From NCBI RefSeq assembly GCF_003012745.1, contig NZ_PXYK01000019.1, positions 62,001-126,000 of the forward strand: 64,000 nucleotides of DNA, given 5' to 3'. Positions 35,716 through 44,536 of this stretch are shown piece by piece; the first letter of the stretch is position 1, and every line of letters starts with the position of its first letter. A program made the translations under genes and the position numbers. The stretch is from Kumtagia ephedrae (GTDB lineage Bacteria > Pseudomonadota > Alphaproteobacteria > Rhizobiales > Rhizobiaceae). Below the pieces are notes generated by a model. It ran no database searches. It was not told the origin of the DNA and was given only the letters and a program-made list of their open reading frames with translations.

Positions 35716-35847
35716 GCCCCCTCCACCACGCTTCGCGTGGTCCCCCTCCCCCGCTTCGCAGGGGAGGATTCAAGGTTGCGGCCCGCCGCGCCGCCGATCC
35801 TCCCCCATTCACGGGGGAGGGGGACCGCCGAAGGCGGTGGAGGGGGC
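35716..35847. repeat. GC-rich palindromic repeat, family 3 (copy C)
   Basis: An inverted repeat of about 130 bp in the gap between tssL and tssM (minus strand). Arms start ccccctccaccacgcttcg and end ggcggtggaggggg. The inner hairpins CGCTTCGC and CCGCCGAAGGCGG are separately palindromic. It lies inside an otherwise compact tss operon and may lower tssM expression relative to tssK and tssL. Confidence 0.8.
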
Positions 35848-35927
35848 GGTTCGGCGCAACGGTTCTCAAGCGAACGCGATCCGTCCAAACCACCTCCGAC
35901 GGGATGTGCGCCTCCGCCCTCATCCCG

Positions 35928-37553
35928 CTATTCCTCCGCGCGCGGAATCATCACTTCCACCCGCCTGTTCTTGGCCCGGCCCTCGGCCGTCCGGTTGTTA
36001 TCGATCGGCTCGTCCTCGCCGCGGCCCGCCACGCTGACGCGGCGGGGATCGGAAAGGGTCGGCGCGATCACCTTCTCCACCGCCTTGGCGCGCGCCACCG
36101 ACAGGTCGAAGTTCGACTTGAAGGCGCCGGACGGTTTTGGCTTCACATTGTCGGTGTGGCCGATGACGTGGATCGGTCCCGGCTCCCGGTCGAGCGCGGC
36201 GGCGATGCGTTGGGCGACCGGCGCGAACTCCTTGCGCACGTCGGCGCGGCCGGAGGCGAACAGCAGAAGATTGTTGACCTGCACCACGATGTTCTCGCCA
36301 ACGGCGACGACGTCGAGGCCGCCGGCCTCGATGTCGCCGGCGAGCGCGGCGCGGATGCGCTGCAGCTGCGTGGTGTTGCCGAGGTCCGGACCCTCGAACG
36401 GCGCGAAGGCGCCGCGCTCGATGGTCACCGGCTCGGATGGGTTGAGCGCGATCAGCCGCGCCGCAAGCGCCTCGCCGTCGGCGCTGATGAGGAAGCGCAG
36501 CAGCAGATAGACGCCGACAAGTGCTGCGCCGACGACGCCGGCGATCGCCCACAGCGGTATCGCCGCGCCGACGCTCTTCATCAGCTTGGCCATGCCCTGC
36601 CAGCGCGGCGAGATGTCGTCGTCGTTGCGGGTCCTGAGATGCCTGAGCGTCTGGTAGACGTCGCGCCGCCAGCGCTGCAATTCGACGTCGCCGCCCGCCG
36701 CACCCCGGTACTGGCCCTCGAAGCCGAGCGACAGGCAGGCATGCATCAGCTCCAGCAGGTCGTAGCGCGGCGCCGGGTTGGCAAGAATCTTCTTCAGTTC
36801 CTCGAAGAAGCCGACGCCCGAGGTGCGCACCTGGAAGAACTGCGCCAGCATGGAATACTGCATCCACACATGCCGGTCGGTGCCGGGCAGGTTCTGGACG
36901 ATGTCGTCGGCGGTGCCGCACAGCGCGTATTTGGCGACCATGATGTCTTCCGGCGCCACCCCCGCCTCGCCCGCCTTCTTCTCGAAGTCGCGGATCTCCT
37001 GCGCGACATGGCTCATCAGCGGCACGGCCTGCATGTCGATGATCATCAGCCTGAGACGGCCGAGCAGGATGAGCAGCGGCGCGGCCGCGGCCGTCAGCGG
37101 ATTGGCGGCCGCGTATTCGCCGCCGTCGCGGGCGTTCAGCGCCACGTCGAGCGGGATCTTCTCGTGCGGGGTGACGGGCTCCTGCGGCTGGCCGGCATCG
37201 GGGAAGAAGACGTTGGCGCGCGCCGCGCGCATCCAGTCGTCGGGATCGGGCATGCCATAGCGCGCCTGGTCGCCAGTCGATGGCATCGGCGAATAGGGCG
37301 GATAGGACGGTGCCGGATAGGGCGACCGCGGCGGCATGCCCGGCGCCGGCGTGGCATGAGCGGGCTGCTGCGGGGCGCGCGGCGACGGCGTGGCGATGAC
37401 GGTGGCGCTGGAGGACGGCGGCGGGCCGGGGACGGGTGCCGCGCCCGCCTGACCCGGCGCGGGACGCAGCGGGTCCGGCCGCGGACGGCCCGCGGGGTTC
37501 GGACGGATGACCGTCTTGCCACCGGAGCCGAACGGGTCGTCCTTGCCGCTCAT
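35928..37553 (-). CDS. tssL: T6SS membrane protein TssL (DotU) with OmpA domain
   Basis: A 541-residue protein: a Pro-rich cytoplasmic N-terminus (about 1-100), the DotU domain (about 115-330), a single TM (IPLWAIAGVVGAALVGVYLL, about 335-360) and a C-terminal OmpA-like peptidoglycan-binding domain (about 430-541; NLLLFASGRADV, VIGHTDNVKP, NFDLSVARAKAVEKV, RRVEVMI). This evolved form anchors itself to the wall. It overlaps tssK by 4 bp (ATGA). The start MSGKDDP at 37553 is fixed by that overlap. Confidence 0.95.
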   Translation of the reverse strand: MSGKDDPFGSGGKTVIRPNPAGRPRPDPLRPAPGQAGAAPVPGPPPSSSATVIATPSPRAPQQPAHATPAPGMPPRSPYPAPSYPPYSPMPSTGDQARYGMPDPDDWMRAARANVFFPDAGQPQEPVTPHEKIPLDVALNARDGGEYAAANPLTAAAAPLLILLGRLRLMIIDMQAVPLMSHVAQEIRDFEKKAGEAGVAPEDIMVAKYALCGTADDIVQNLPGTDRHVWMQYSMLAQFFQVRTSGVGFFEELKKILANPAPRYDLLELMHACLSLGFEGQYRGAAGGDVELQRWRRDVYQTLRHLRTRNDDDISPRWQGMAKLMKSVGAAIPLWAIAGVVGAALVGVYLLLRFLISADGEALAARLIALNPSEPVTIERGAFAPFEGPDLGNTTQLQRIRAALAGDIEAGGLDVVAVGENIVVQVNNLLLFASGRADVRKEFAPVAQRIAAALDREPGPIHVIGHTDNVKPKPSGAFKSNFDLSVARAKAVEKVIAPTLSDPRRVSVAGRGEDEPIDNNRTAEGRAKNRRVEVMIPRAEE

Positions 37554-38881
37554 CTGCGGTCTTCCACGATCGCCCACAGGTCGAGCACGAGGCCCGGCCA
37601 GTCGCCGGCGAAATGCAGGCCCATGCCGCTCGCCACGCTGAACTCGGGCCATAGCGCCGACGACTTGTCGAGGTAGAAGTAGACGTGGTCGGAGATGGCG
37701 CGGATCTGGCGCGGCGGCGTCGGCATGTGCACCAGCTCGATGCCGGGCAGGTGCGTCTGCACGATCTCGTTCATCTTGGTGTTGGGGCCGATCTTGCACA
37801 GCGCCGGGAACTGCTGCTGCACCTGCGACAGCGGTTTTGCCGCCGCCACCTCGACGACGAAGGTGGCGTTGCGGAAGAGCTGGCGGTCGGGCACGGTGGC
37901 GACGAAGGCGTTGGGCGCCTTCTCCACCAGGTTGAGGCGGATGGCGCGGCCGATGTCGAGGCTGAGCAGGCGCTGGATGTCGGACAGCACCGGCTCGAAC
38001 ACGGCGTCGAGCGCGTCCTGGTCGTAGTCGGCGTATTCGGGAGCCAGCCGCTTGGCCGAGAAGGTCCACAGCTCGCCGGAGATGCGCAGCAGTTCCTTGT
38101 AGAACTCGACCGGATGGACGAATTGCGAGGCGCGCATGTGCTTCACCACGTTGATCTCGCGGTTCAGCATCTGCAGCATGAAATAGTCGAAGGTCTGCAG
38201 GCCGCCGCCCGAGCTCGGGTCGGCGGCGTAGCGCGACAGCGTCTCCAGCTTGGTGTCCATCCAGCCGATCACCCGCTCGACCCAGCCGGCGACGACCGGA
38301 TGCGCCTGCGTGGCGATCACCGGCGGGGCGAAGGTCTCGTCGAAGACGATGGTCTTGTCGCGCACCTCGAGGATGCGGGCGACGCGCAGGCAATGCGCGC
38401 CGGGCTTGGCGGTCTTGCGGATCTCGAAGGTGGCGCGCGGATGGGCGACCTCGATCTCCTGCTCGACATGCATGCCCGAGGAGGAGTCGACGATGGTCTC
38501 GATGTCGCGGACATAGCGGCTGCCCGACGTGCCCTCGGCCATGTCGACCTCGCGGCCGTTCACCACCGCCGCCGGCAGCACCAGCCAGACGACCTGCTTG
38601 TCGACGCCGGCCGGCACGTCGATCGGCTCCGGCAGCGGGCTGGAGCCCGGCATGTCGAAGGGCGTGCCGTCCTGGAAGATTCCGCTGGCGCGCCGCAGCG
38701 CGAACTTGTTCTGCTGGGCGAGGTCGCGATCGATCTCGATCTGCGCGAAACCCCAAGGATAGGCACCGATCTGCCGCACCCTGTTCTCAAGCAGGCGCTC
38801 GAAATAGCGGTCGTTCTGCTGGAAATGATGCTGGCGAAGAAACAGCCCTTCCGACCACGCTACCTTGCTATACCATGACAT
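37550..38881 (-). CDS. tssK: T6SS baseplate-membrane adaptor TssK
   Basis: A 443-residue cytoplasmic trimer-forming protein that joins the baseplate to the TssLM complex. The N-terminus (SKVAWSEGLFLRQHHFQQNDRYFE) is diagnostic. Other segments (ALRRASGIFQDGTPFDMPG; FYLDKSSALWPEFSVASGMG near the C-terminus) also fit. First of the compact tssK-tssL pair. 136 bp separate it from the PAAR gene upstream. Confidence 0.96.
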   Translation of the reverse strand: MSWYSKVAWSEGLFLRQHHFQQNDRYFERLLENRVRQIGAYPWGFAQIEIDRDLAQQNKFALRRASGIFQDGTPFDMPGSSPLPEPIDVPAGVDKQVVWLVLPAAVVNGREVDMAEGTSGSRYVRDIETIVDSSSGMHVEQEIEVAHPRATFEIRKTAKPGAHCLRVARILEVRDKTIVFDETFAPPVIATQAHPVVAGWVERVIGWMDTKLETLSRYAADPSSGGGLQTFDYFMLQMLNREINVVKHMRASQFVHPVEFYKELLRISGELWTFSAKRLAPEYADYDQDALDAVFEPVLSDIQRLLSLDIGRAIRLNLVEKAPNAFVATVPDRQLFRNATFVVEVAAAKPLSQVQQQFPALCKIGPNTKMNEIVQTHLPGIELVHMPTPPRQIRAISDHVYFYLDKSSALWPEFSVASGMGLHFAGDWPGLVLDLWAIVEDRR

Positions 38882-39017
38882 CTTGGCGGTCGGTCTCCAG
38901 TGGCAAGCTCGCTTTCGCTACAGTATCAGAATCGCGAAGAATCCGCTCGCGATTTGGTGGAATGTTCTTCTGGCATCGACTGCCCCTGATCTGCACGGTA
39001 TCGGGAAGACGCCACGG

Positions 39018-39527
39018 CTATGGCCCGATGATCACGGTCGGCTCGCCCATGGCGATGAAGTCGGGCGGGCCGAAAGCTTCCAGGATCATGTCGCCGGCCC
39101 GGCACGCCGGCAGCCCGTTGATCATCACGGTGGGCGAGCCGGTGACGACGACGCCCGGCCCGTGCGGCGGCGGCAGCGGGATCGGCGCCATGTGCACGCA
39201 GGCGTGGATGTCGGCGCCGCCGGCCGAGGCCAGGATCGCCGCGCTCATCGCCGCCGCCTCCGCCGCCTTGCCCGCTTCCTCGGCGGCCTTGGCGGCCGGC
39301 AGGCCCGGCGTCCCGGCCGCCGCGACGGTCGCCGCCTGGTAGCCGATCACACGTGCATCCGACGCCGCCTTCGCCGCCTGTAATCCCGCGGCGGCGGCCA
39401 GCGGCATGCCACGCCATGCCGGCTTCTTGCCGATCAGCACGGTGATCGCGCCCGGCCCCGGCATCAGCATGCCGGGCAGCAGGTGAATCACCGGATCGAG
39501 CGTCCTGGCAGCAGGGCCCATCGGCAT
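39018..39527 (-). CDS. PAAR-domain spike tip protein
   Basis: A 169-residue protein likely to cap the VgrG spike. PAAR features are split: an N-terminal part (DPVIHLLPG, GAITVLIGKKPAWRG) and a C-terminal part (HGPGVVVTGSPTVMINGLPA with ACRAGD). Between them lies an Ala-rich helical insert (about residues 45-110) of about 60 residues. His/Cys candidates for zinc are present (DPVIH, HACVH). GGAG is 7 bp before the ATG. No toxin domain is fused, so an effector would have to be loaded separately. Confidence 0.85.
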   Translation of the reverse strand: MPMGPAARTLDPVIHLLPGMLMPGPGAITVLIGKKPAWRGMPLAAAAGLQAAKAASDARVIGYQAATVAAAGTPGLPAAKAAEEAGKAAEAAAMSAAILASAGGADIHACVHMAPIPLPPPHGPGVVVTGSPTVMINGLPACRAGDMILEAFGPPDFIAMGEPTVIIGP

Positions 39528-39605
39528 TTGACAGCTCCGATCTGGAGGGTTCCGGCGTTCTCCGACGCAGCAAGCGTAGGGTGAAACGTTGAAGCGGCCG
39601 TGGCT

Positions 39606-39935
39606 TCAGCCACCGCCCCAGCCGCCACCGCCCGGGCCTTCGCCACCACCACCACCGCCGCCGCCGCCACCAGCACCGCCCCCGCCGGCGCCGCCGGGCC
39701 GTTCCGTCGCTATCTTCGGCTTTGGCCGCATCGGCTTGGCGGTCGCGGGCGTCGCCGCAGCCTTGCGCGGCCGCTTGGCCTTCGGCTTCTGCGTGGTCTG
39801 CGGCGCGTAGTAGACGGGTTTCGGGGCCACCGTCTGCTGCTTGAACGGCGACAGGATCGTGTCCTCGACGCTTGCGCAACTGACCAGCGCGGTCGTTGCC
39901 ATTCCCATAACGAAATAAGTCAAGAACCTGCGCAT
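39606..39935 (-). CDS. Small Gly-rich lipoprotein
   Basis: A 109-residue protein with a lipobox (LVSC, Cys20) after a hydrophobic signal segment, a basic Lys/Pro/Ala middle, and a C-terminus of almost pure Gly with a few Pro/Glu/Trp. It sits between the caspase-like gene and the PAAR gene. TssJ is absent in this island. The lipoprotein does not resemble TssJ (which is a folded transthyretin-like domain), yet it is the only lipoprotein in the locus. Function unknown. Confidence 0.6.
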   Translation of the reverse strand: MRRFLTYFVMGMATTALVSCASVEDTILSPFKQQTVAPKPVYYAPQTTQKPKAKRPRKAAATPATAKPMRPKPKIATERPGGAGGGGAGGGGGGGGGGEGPGGGGWGGG

Positions 39936-39966
39936 CGAGACTGCCTCCAAATCGCCTGACGGTCGG

Positions 39967-42615
39967 TCAGAGCATGTCCAGCCGGGGCGTCGACTGGACC
40001 CATTCGTGCCGCACGATCTCGGCGAACAGGTCGACCGGATCGGACGGCGGCTTGCTTCCCAGGACATCCGCCGCGGCGGCGCGGGCCTTCGGGCCGAGCT
40101 TGCCGTCGACGTCGACGCCGGCAGCGCCGAGCCGCACCAGCGTCTTCTGCAACTCGGTGACCAGCCGCTCGCGCGGCATCGCCGCCAGCCTGGCGCGGGC
40201 ATCGTCCGACGCCTTGCCGGCCTTGCGCGCCACCGCCAGGCCGTAGAGCCGCAGCGCCTCGTCCGGATCGGCGGCGAGCGACGGCTCGGCGCTGACGATC
40301 TCGGCGGCGTAGAAGGCGCCCCAGCCGTCGCCGCGCACCGCGCTTTCGCGGAACAGCTTCAGCAATGCCGCCTGGTCGGTCTTGCCGGCCTTGCGGTCCA
40401 TCAGCGCCATCAGCGTGCCGGCATAGGGGTGGAGCTTGCGGTTCGCCTCGTCGAACATCCTGTAGGCACGCGCCGCGTCCTCCTTCACGAAGACGCCGTC
40501 GCGATACATCATGCCGAGATTGACCTCGCCCCAGATGTCGCCGCGGTTGGTCGAGGTCTCGAACATCACATAGGCGCGCTCGATGTCCCTGGGCACCCGG
40601 TTGCCGTATCGGTACTCGGCGCCAAGCTGATTGAGCGCATAGGTGTGGCCGGATTCGGCCGCCTTGTTGAGCAGCTCGATGCCGCGGCGGACATTGGCCT
40701 TGACGCCCTTGCCGTCGAGCAGGGCACGGCCGAGCGAATACTGGCCATAGGGATCGCCGCGGCGGGCGGCGGCCTCGAACAGCGGGATCGCCTTCTTCGG
40801 GTCGAGCTCGACCGCCGCGCCGAGTTGGTAGAGCCGGCCGAGGAAATGCCCGGCGCGCACATGGCCGCCGTCGAGCGCTTCGCGCACCATCTTCAGCGCG
40901 CCGGGAAAATCTCCCTTCGCATAAAGCACGCGGCCGTACTGGAACTTGAAGCGCGGAATCTCCGGGAAATCCGCCACTGCCTCGCCGCAGGCGGCCAGCG
41001 CCTCGTCGATGGCGATGTCGTTGGGCAGCACGCCCTCGGTGACGGCCTGGATGTCGAGCGGCTCGGCGGCGAGGCGGTCGCAGGCATTGACCTCGGCGTC
41101 GACGGTGATGACGACGGGCTTCGCCTCGGGCGCGGTGACGACCGACTTCAGCACGATCGCGGCCTCGGCGTCGCTGCGATGGATCGCCGGCCGGATGCGC
41201 ACCTTCGGCAGGTCCTCGGCCTTGACCAGATCGCCCAGCACCAGCAGTTCGCCGCCCACGGCGACCTGCGCGGACGGGTCGCGTTGCTCGACGCGCAGCC
41301 ACCCGGTCGGCCGGCCGGCGCCGAGCTCCAGCGTCGGGACCGGCGTGAAGCCGGTGCCGACGTCGCTGCTGACGGTCAGCTTCACCGGCGTGATCGCCTT
41401 GGTGATGCTGGCGCTGTCGTCGTTGGAGGCGACGACAACCGGTTTCTCGGCCGTCGCCGGAACGCTGGCGTCGAAGACGATGGCGACGGCGCCGTTGGCG
41501 CTCTGGCCGGTGTCCGACTTGATCGTATAGGGCAGCAGCTCGACCGGCTTCTGGCCGGCATCGGTGGCATAGACGATGTCGTCGATGCGGTCCGCGGCGA
41601 TCGGCGTGCCAGGCTGCACCGTCTTGTCGTCGAGCAGCAGGATGCCGGCCCGCGGCGCCTTCTCGAAGGTCGCGGTCAGCGTCATGCCGCTGCTGGCGAT
41701 CGGCGGCTGGATGTTGAGCGCCACGCGGGTGGCATCGGCGCCGACGCGCACTTCCGTGACGCTCTCGCCGAGCACCAGGACTTCCTGCGCCGAGACGAAA
41801 TAGAACTGCGACGTGAGGCTGGAGACGTCCCACGGCACCTGGCGGCCGCCGGTCTTGTCCATGACCGCGGTACGCACCATGGTCAGGACCTCGCGCACCT
41901 CCTTGTTGGGGCTGAGCGCCTTTTCGGCGAAGGCGCCGGCGAACGGGCTCAAATCGCCGCCGCCGTCATAGGCGACGTCGTTGGGGGCGGTGGAATAGAC
42001 GATGAGCGAGCCCTGCTTCGGCGTCAGCGAGGCGAGGCCCTTCTTGCCGGCCACGTCGATCTTCTTGTCGCCGAGATAGTAGTACTGGTTGCGGAACGGG
42101 TTGTCGCGGCAGGCGTCGAGCACGAGGATCTGCAGCCCCGAGGTGGCGCGCATGTAGTCGAGCAGGCTGTTGACGTTGTAGCTCTGCACTTCAAGGTCGT
42201 AGGACGAGCTCAGGCTGGCGTCGACGGGAATGATGAAGTTCTGGTCGGCGACCTGGACCGCGTGGCCGCTATAGTAGAAAAGCGCCACGTCGCCGTCGTT
42301 CAGCGTCTGCAGGAATTCGCGCACCGTCCGCTCGAGGCCGGCCTTGTCGACGTCCTTGCCGATGGTCACCTCGAAATTGGCGTCGCGCAGCACCGCGCCG
42401 ATGCGCTCGGCGTCGTTGACGGCGTTCGGCAGCTTGGGCAGGTTCGCGTAGCCGGAATTGCCGATCACCAGGGCGGCGCGCCGGCCGTGCACCGGCTCGC
42501 CTGCGGCAAGCGCGGGATCGGCGGCCAGGTCCGCCAGCGCGATCAGGGCAAGGAACACGGTTGCAATACGAAGTATTGCCAACCATGACCGGCAGGAGGC
42601 AGGCAGAAATTCCAT
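39967..42615 (-). CDS. Caspase-like (C14) protein with Sel1 repeats and PG-binding-like tail
   Basis: An 882-residue exported protein. A signal peptide (about 1-38) precedes a caspase/metacaspase p20-like domain (about 45-270) with both catalytic residues, His118 in YYSGHAVQ and Cys169 in VLDACRDNPF. A beta-rich region (about 280-540) and at least five Sel1/TPR-like repeats (about 550-770; AEYRYGNRVPRD and similar) follow, then a short segment like a peptidoglycan-binding domain (about 805-845). It heads the minus-strand group that ends in ppkA. Periplasmic role unknown; an envelope regulator or scaffold for the T6SS is possible. Confidence 0.82.
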   Translation of the reverse strand: MEFLPASCRSWLAILRIATVFLALIALADLAADPALAAGEPVHGRRAALVIGNSGYANLPKLPNAVNDAERIGAVLRDANFEVTIGKDVDKAGLERTVREFLQTLNDGDVALFYYSGHAVQVADQNFIIPVDASLSSSYDLEVQSYNVNSLLDYMRATSGLQILVLDACRDNPFRNQYYYLGDKKIDVAGKKGLASLTPKQGSLIVYSTAPNDVAYDGGGDLSPFAGAFAEKALSPNKEVREVLTMVRTAVMDKTGGRQVPWDVSSLTSQFYFVSAQEVLVLGESVTEVRVGADATRVALNIQPPIASSGMTLTATFEKAPRAGILLLDDKTVQPGTPIAADRIDDIVYATDAGQKPVELLPYTIKSDTGQSANGAVAIVFDASVPATAEKPVVVASNDDSASITKAITPVKLTVSSDVGTGFTPVPTLELGAGRPTGWLRVEQRDPSAQVAVGGELLVLGDLVKAEDLPKVRIRPAIHRSDAEAAIVLKSVVTAPEAKPVVITVDAEVNACDRLAAEPLDIQAVTEGVLPNDIAIDEALAACGEAVADFPEIPRFKFQYGRVLYAKGDFPGALKMVREALDGGHVRAGHFLGRLYQLGAAVELDPKKAIPLFEAAARRGDPYGQYSLGRALLDGKGVKANVRRGIELLNKAAESGHTYALNQLGAEYRYGNRVPRDIERAYVMFETSTNRGDIWGEVNLGMMYRDGVFVKEDAARAYRMFDEANRKLHPYAGTLMALMDRKAGKTDQAALLKLFRESAVRGDGWGAFYAAEIVSAEPSLAADPDEALRLYGLAVARKAGKASDDARARLAAMPRERLVTELQKTLVRLGAAGVDVDGKLGPKARAAAADVLGSKPPSDPVDLFAEIVRHEWVQSTPRLDML

Positions 42616-42799
42616 CCGGTCACCTCGATCCGGAAAGCAGCTGTAAATCTACGCCCTTTGCAGCCTCACATAAAGATGATTCAGAACGGTGTCGCTCCGC
42701 GTTATTTTTGTTGCGAGCATCGGGAATCTCGCGCTCTCGTTGCAGACTTGGGAATCGCTTTTTTTCGCTTTCCTGCCGAAACTTGACACGCGGTGATTG

Positions 42800-42840
42800 A
42801 AAAAGCTTGCGGGCGCACAACCTTCGTTGCACGCCCGCAA
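42800..42840 (-). terminator. Intrinsic terminator of the RpiB-type isomerase gene
   Basis: A stem of 9 perfect pairs (TTGCGGGCG, 42807-42815, with CGCCCGCAA, 42832-42840) is extended inside by CAAC/GTTG. On the minus strand it is followed by GCTTTTT (42800-42806). It lies 35 bp beyond the stop at 42875, the strongest terminator in the window. Confidence 0.9.
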
Positions 42841-42874
42841 ATTGTTTCTGCGTTGTACTTGTCTATACGGCCCG

Positions 42875-43324
42875 TCAGGCCGGGACGGCCTTTTTGGCGT
42901 CCAGCCGGTCGATGGCCTCGACATTGCCGGCGGACGGCCCCTTCGGGTCGAATTCGGAGGCGAGCCAGGTGTCGGCGATCGCCTTGGCGAGTTCCGGCCC
43001 GATGACGCGGGCGCCCATGGTGATGATCTGGGCGTTGTTCGACTTGGCCGCGCGCTCGGCCGAATAGGTGTCGTGGGTCAGGGCGGCGCGGATGCCGGGC
43101 ACCTTGTTGGCCGAGATGCAGACGCCGATGCCGGTGCCGCAGAACAGGAAGCCGCGGTCGAACTTGCCGTCGACGATGCCGCGCCCGACCTTGTCGGCAA
43201 GGTCTGCATAAAAGCCGGACTGGCTGAGGTCGGTCACCTCGATCTCCGGCTTGCTCTTCAGATGCGCGGCGATCACGTCGAGAAGCGGCTTGCCGGCGCT
43301 GTCGGCTCCGAGGACGACCTTCAT
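42875..43324 (-). CDS. RpiB/LacAB-family sugar-phosphate isomerase
   Basis: A 149-residue aldose-ketose isomerase of the RpiB superfamily. Family motifs include [13 protein letters not shown], the catalytic Cys region [18 protein letters not shown] and [10 protein letters not shown]. Rhizobial members of this size include isomerases for erythrulose-4-phosphate. The ATG at 43324 is chosen for AAGGAG 7 bp upstream. It follows the alpha/beta hydrolase gene in the same direction with 203 bp between them and ends at a clear terminator. The exact substrate is unknown. Confidence 0.88.
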   Translation of the reverse strand: MKVVLGADSAGKPLLDVIAAHLKSKPEIEVTDLSQSGFYADLADKVGRGIVDGKFDRGFLFCGTGIGVCISANKVPGIRAALTHDTYSAERAAKSNNAQIITMGARVIGPELAKAIADTWLASEFDPKGPSAGNVEAIDRLDAKKAVPA

Positions 43325-43527
43325 GCTATTCTCCTTCACTGGCCCGGCGGAGCGGCGCTGCCGTCCGGCGGCGATTGCATTCACCGGTCGAGATATTCCG
43401 CCGCGGGCCGCGGTTCAATAGGCCGGCGGCGACATGCCAGCGCCGGACCCTCGAACCGGCGGGTGGGAACGATCCCATCGCCGGGGCCGTGACCTTCACG
43501 GAGCCGGCCCGCTCCGTCGGCAACCCC

Positions 43528-44370
43528 TCAGCCTTTCCGCCATTCTCCTTCCAGGCTCTTCAAGAACCGGTCGAAGACCGGATCGAAACGGTCCGGCGAA
43601 TCCCAGAACGGCGCGTGGCCGGATTTGTCGATCACGTGCTTCCTGCCCTCCCACAGATTGGAGAAGGGGATGGTGTCGACGAAGGCGACATTGACGAAGG
43701 GCTCGTCGGCGCCGTTGAAGACCGCGATCGGCGGCGTGTCGCCCAGGATGATCCGGCTCTGGTCACGGCCGACGCCCTCGGCGAACTTGCCCAGCATCAG
43801 CTTTCGCGCACGCCCGTCGGTGCGCTTCACCGCGTCGTAGAGCAACTGGTCGTAGGGTTCGCCGCAGGTGCTGCGGGCATAGGCGTCGATGTCCTCCGGC
43901 GAGAAATGCTCCTTTCCCGCCAGCCCCATATGAGGGCTCGGCAAAAATCCCTTGCCGAGATCGGCGGCCGAGACCGGCGGCGTGCCGGTGATCATGAGGC
44001 CGAGCATGCCCTTGTAAAGGCCGATCATCTCCAGCCCGATATGGCCGCCCAGCGACCAGCCGAAGATCGCCGCCCGCTCATGGCCCAGCTTCAGCATCGC
44101 CTCGGTGAAGGCGTCGGCATAACCCGGCATGTTGTAAGTGCGGTCGGGGTCGAGCGCATCGTCGGACTCGCCATGCCCCGGCAGGTCGATCGCGATCAGG
44201 TGAAAATCCCGCCCGATCCGTCCATCGAACTGGTTGCGGAAGACCTCGCCGCAGGAGGAGTTGCCGTGGATCATCAGCACCGGGATGCCGGCGCCGTCGG
44301 TCTCGCGCACGGCCAGGATGCCGTGACTGGTCTCGATCCTGGATTTCTTCGTCGCCACCCCAGCCTCCAT
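43528..44370 (-). CDS. Alpha/beta hydrolase
   Basis: A 280-residue cytoplasmic hydrolase. It has the oxyanion region (VLMIHGNSSCGEVFRNQF), the nucleophile elbow GWSLGGH, and the catalytic His in DKSGHAPFW. The frame stays open further upstream; MEAGVATKK at 44370 is the probable start. It is divergent from the Liv-type transporter operon, with 166 bp between them. It may cleave an ester or amide related to the transported compound; substrate unknown. Confidence 0.85.
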   Translation of the reverse strand: MEAGVATKKSRIETSHGILAVRETDGAGIPVLMIHGNSSCGEVFRNQFDGRIGRDFHLIAIDLPGHGESDDALDPDRTYNMPGYADAFTEAMLKLGHERAAIFGWSLGGHIGLEMIGLYKGMLGLMITGTPPVSAADLGKGFLPSPHMGLAGKEHFSPEDIDAYARSTCGEPYDQLLYDAVKRTDGRARKLMLGKFAEGVGRDQSRIILGDTPPIAVFNGADEPFVNVAFVDTIPFSNLWEGRKHVIDKSGHAPFWDSPDRFDPVFDRFLKSLEGEWRKG

Positions 44371-44466
44371 TGTTCCCGTTCGGGCGGTTGCCCACAAATC
44401 CATCACACACCGGCACGCGTCCGCCGGATAGGCAAAACTGCGCGAAGAGTATGAAAATATCTTTTC

Positions 44467-44498
44467 AGATTGTCCCGCATGTGCATAGATTGTCAATC
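44467..44498. promoter_or_regulatory. Candidate regulator site before the Liv-type operon
   Basis: AGATTGTC occurs at 44467-44474 and again at 44487-44494, exactly 20 bp (two helical turns) apart on the same face. The second copy is part of a perfect palindrome GATTGTCAATC (44488-44498). A promoter TTTTCA/TAGATT (44462-44467 and 44486-44491, 18 bp) overlaps it. The region is divergent to the alpha/beta hydrolase gene. Confidence 0.45.
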
Positions 44499-44536
44499 AT
44501 TCAACCTAGCAAACACACGCAACAGGGGAACGTGTC

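Noticed and set aside
35688-35888. Upstream start of tssM adding 67 residues
   Set aside because: The extra codons translate a palindromic repeat and give Pro-rich text, whereas MRKWLIRT begins a normal TssM.
32016-37676. A very long open frame on the plus strand opposite tssM and tssL
   Set aside because: It is an antisense shadow of high-GC genes with strong third-position bias; it has no recognisable domain and crosses three real genes.
39606-39935. Lipoprotein as TssJ
   Set aside because: Length after the Cys and the Gly/Lys/Pro composition do not fit the folded TssJ domain.
40006-42588. A long plus-strand open frame opposite the caspase-like gene
   Set aside because: The minus-strand frame has the signal peptide, catalytic motifs and repeats. 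The plus frame is low-complexity Arg/Ala/Gly/Asp text.
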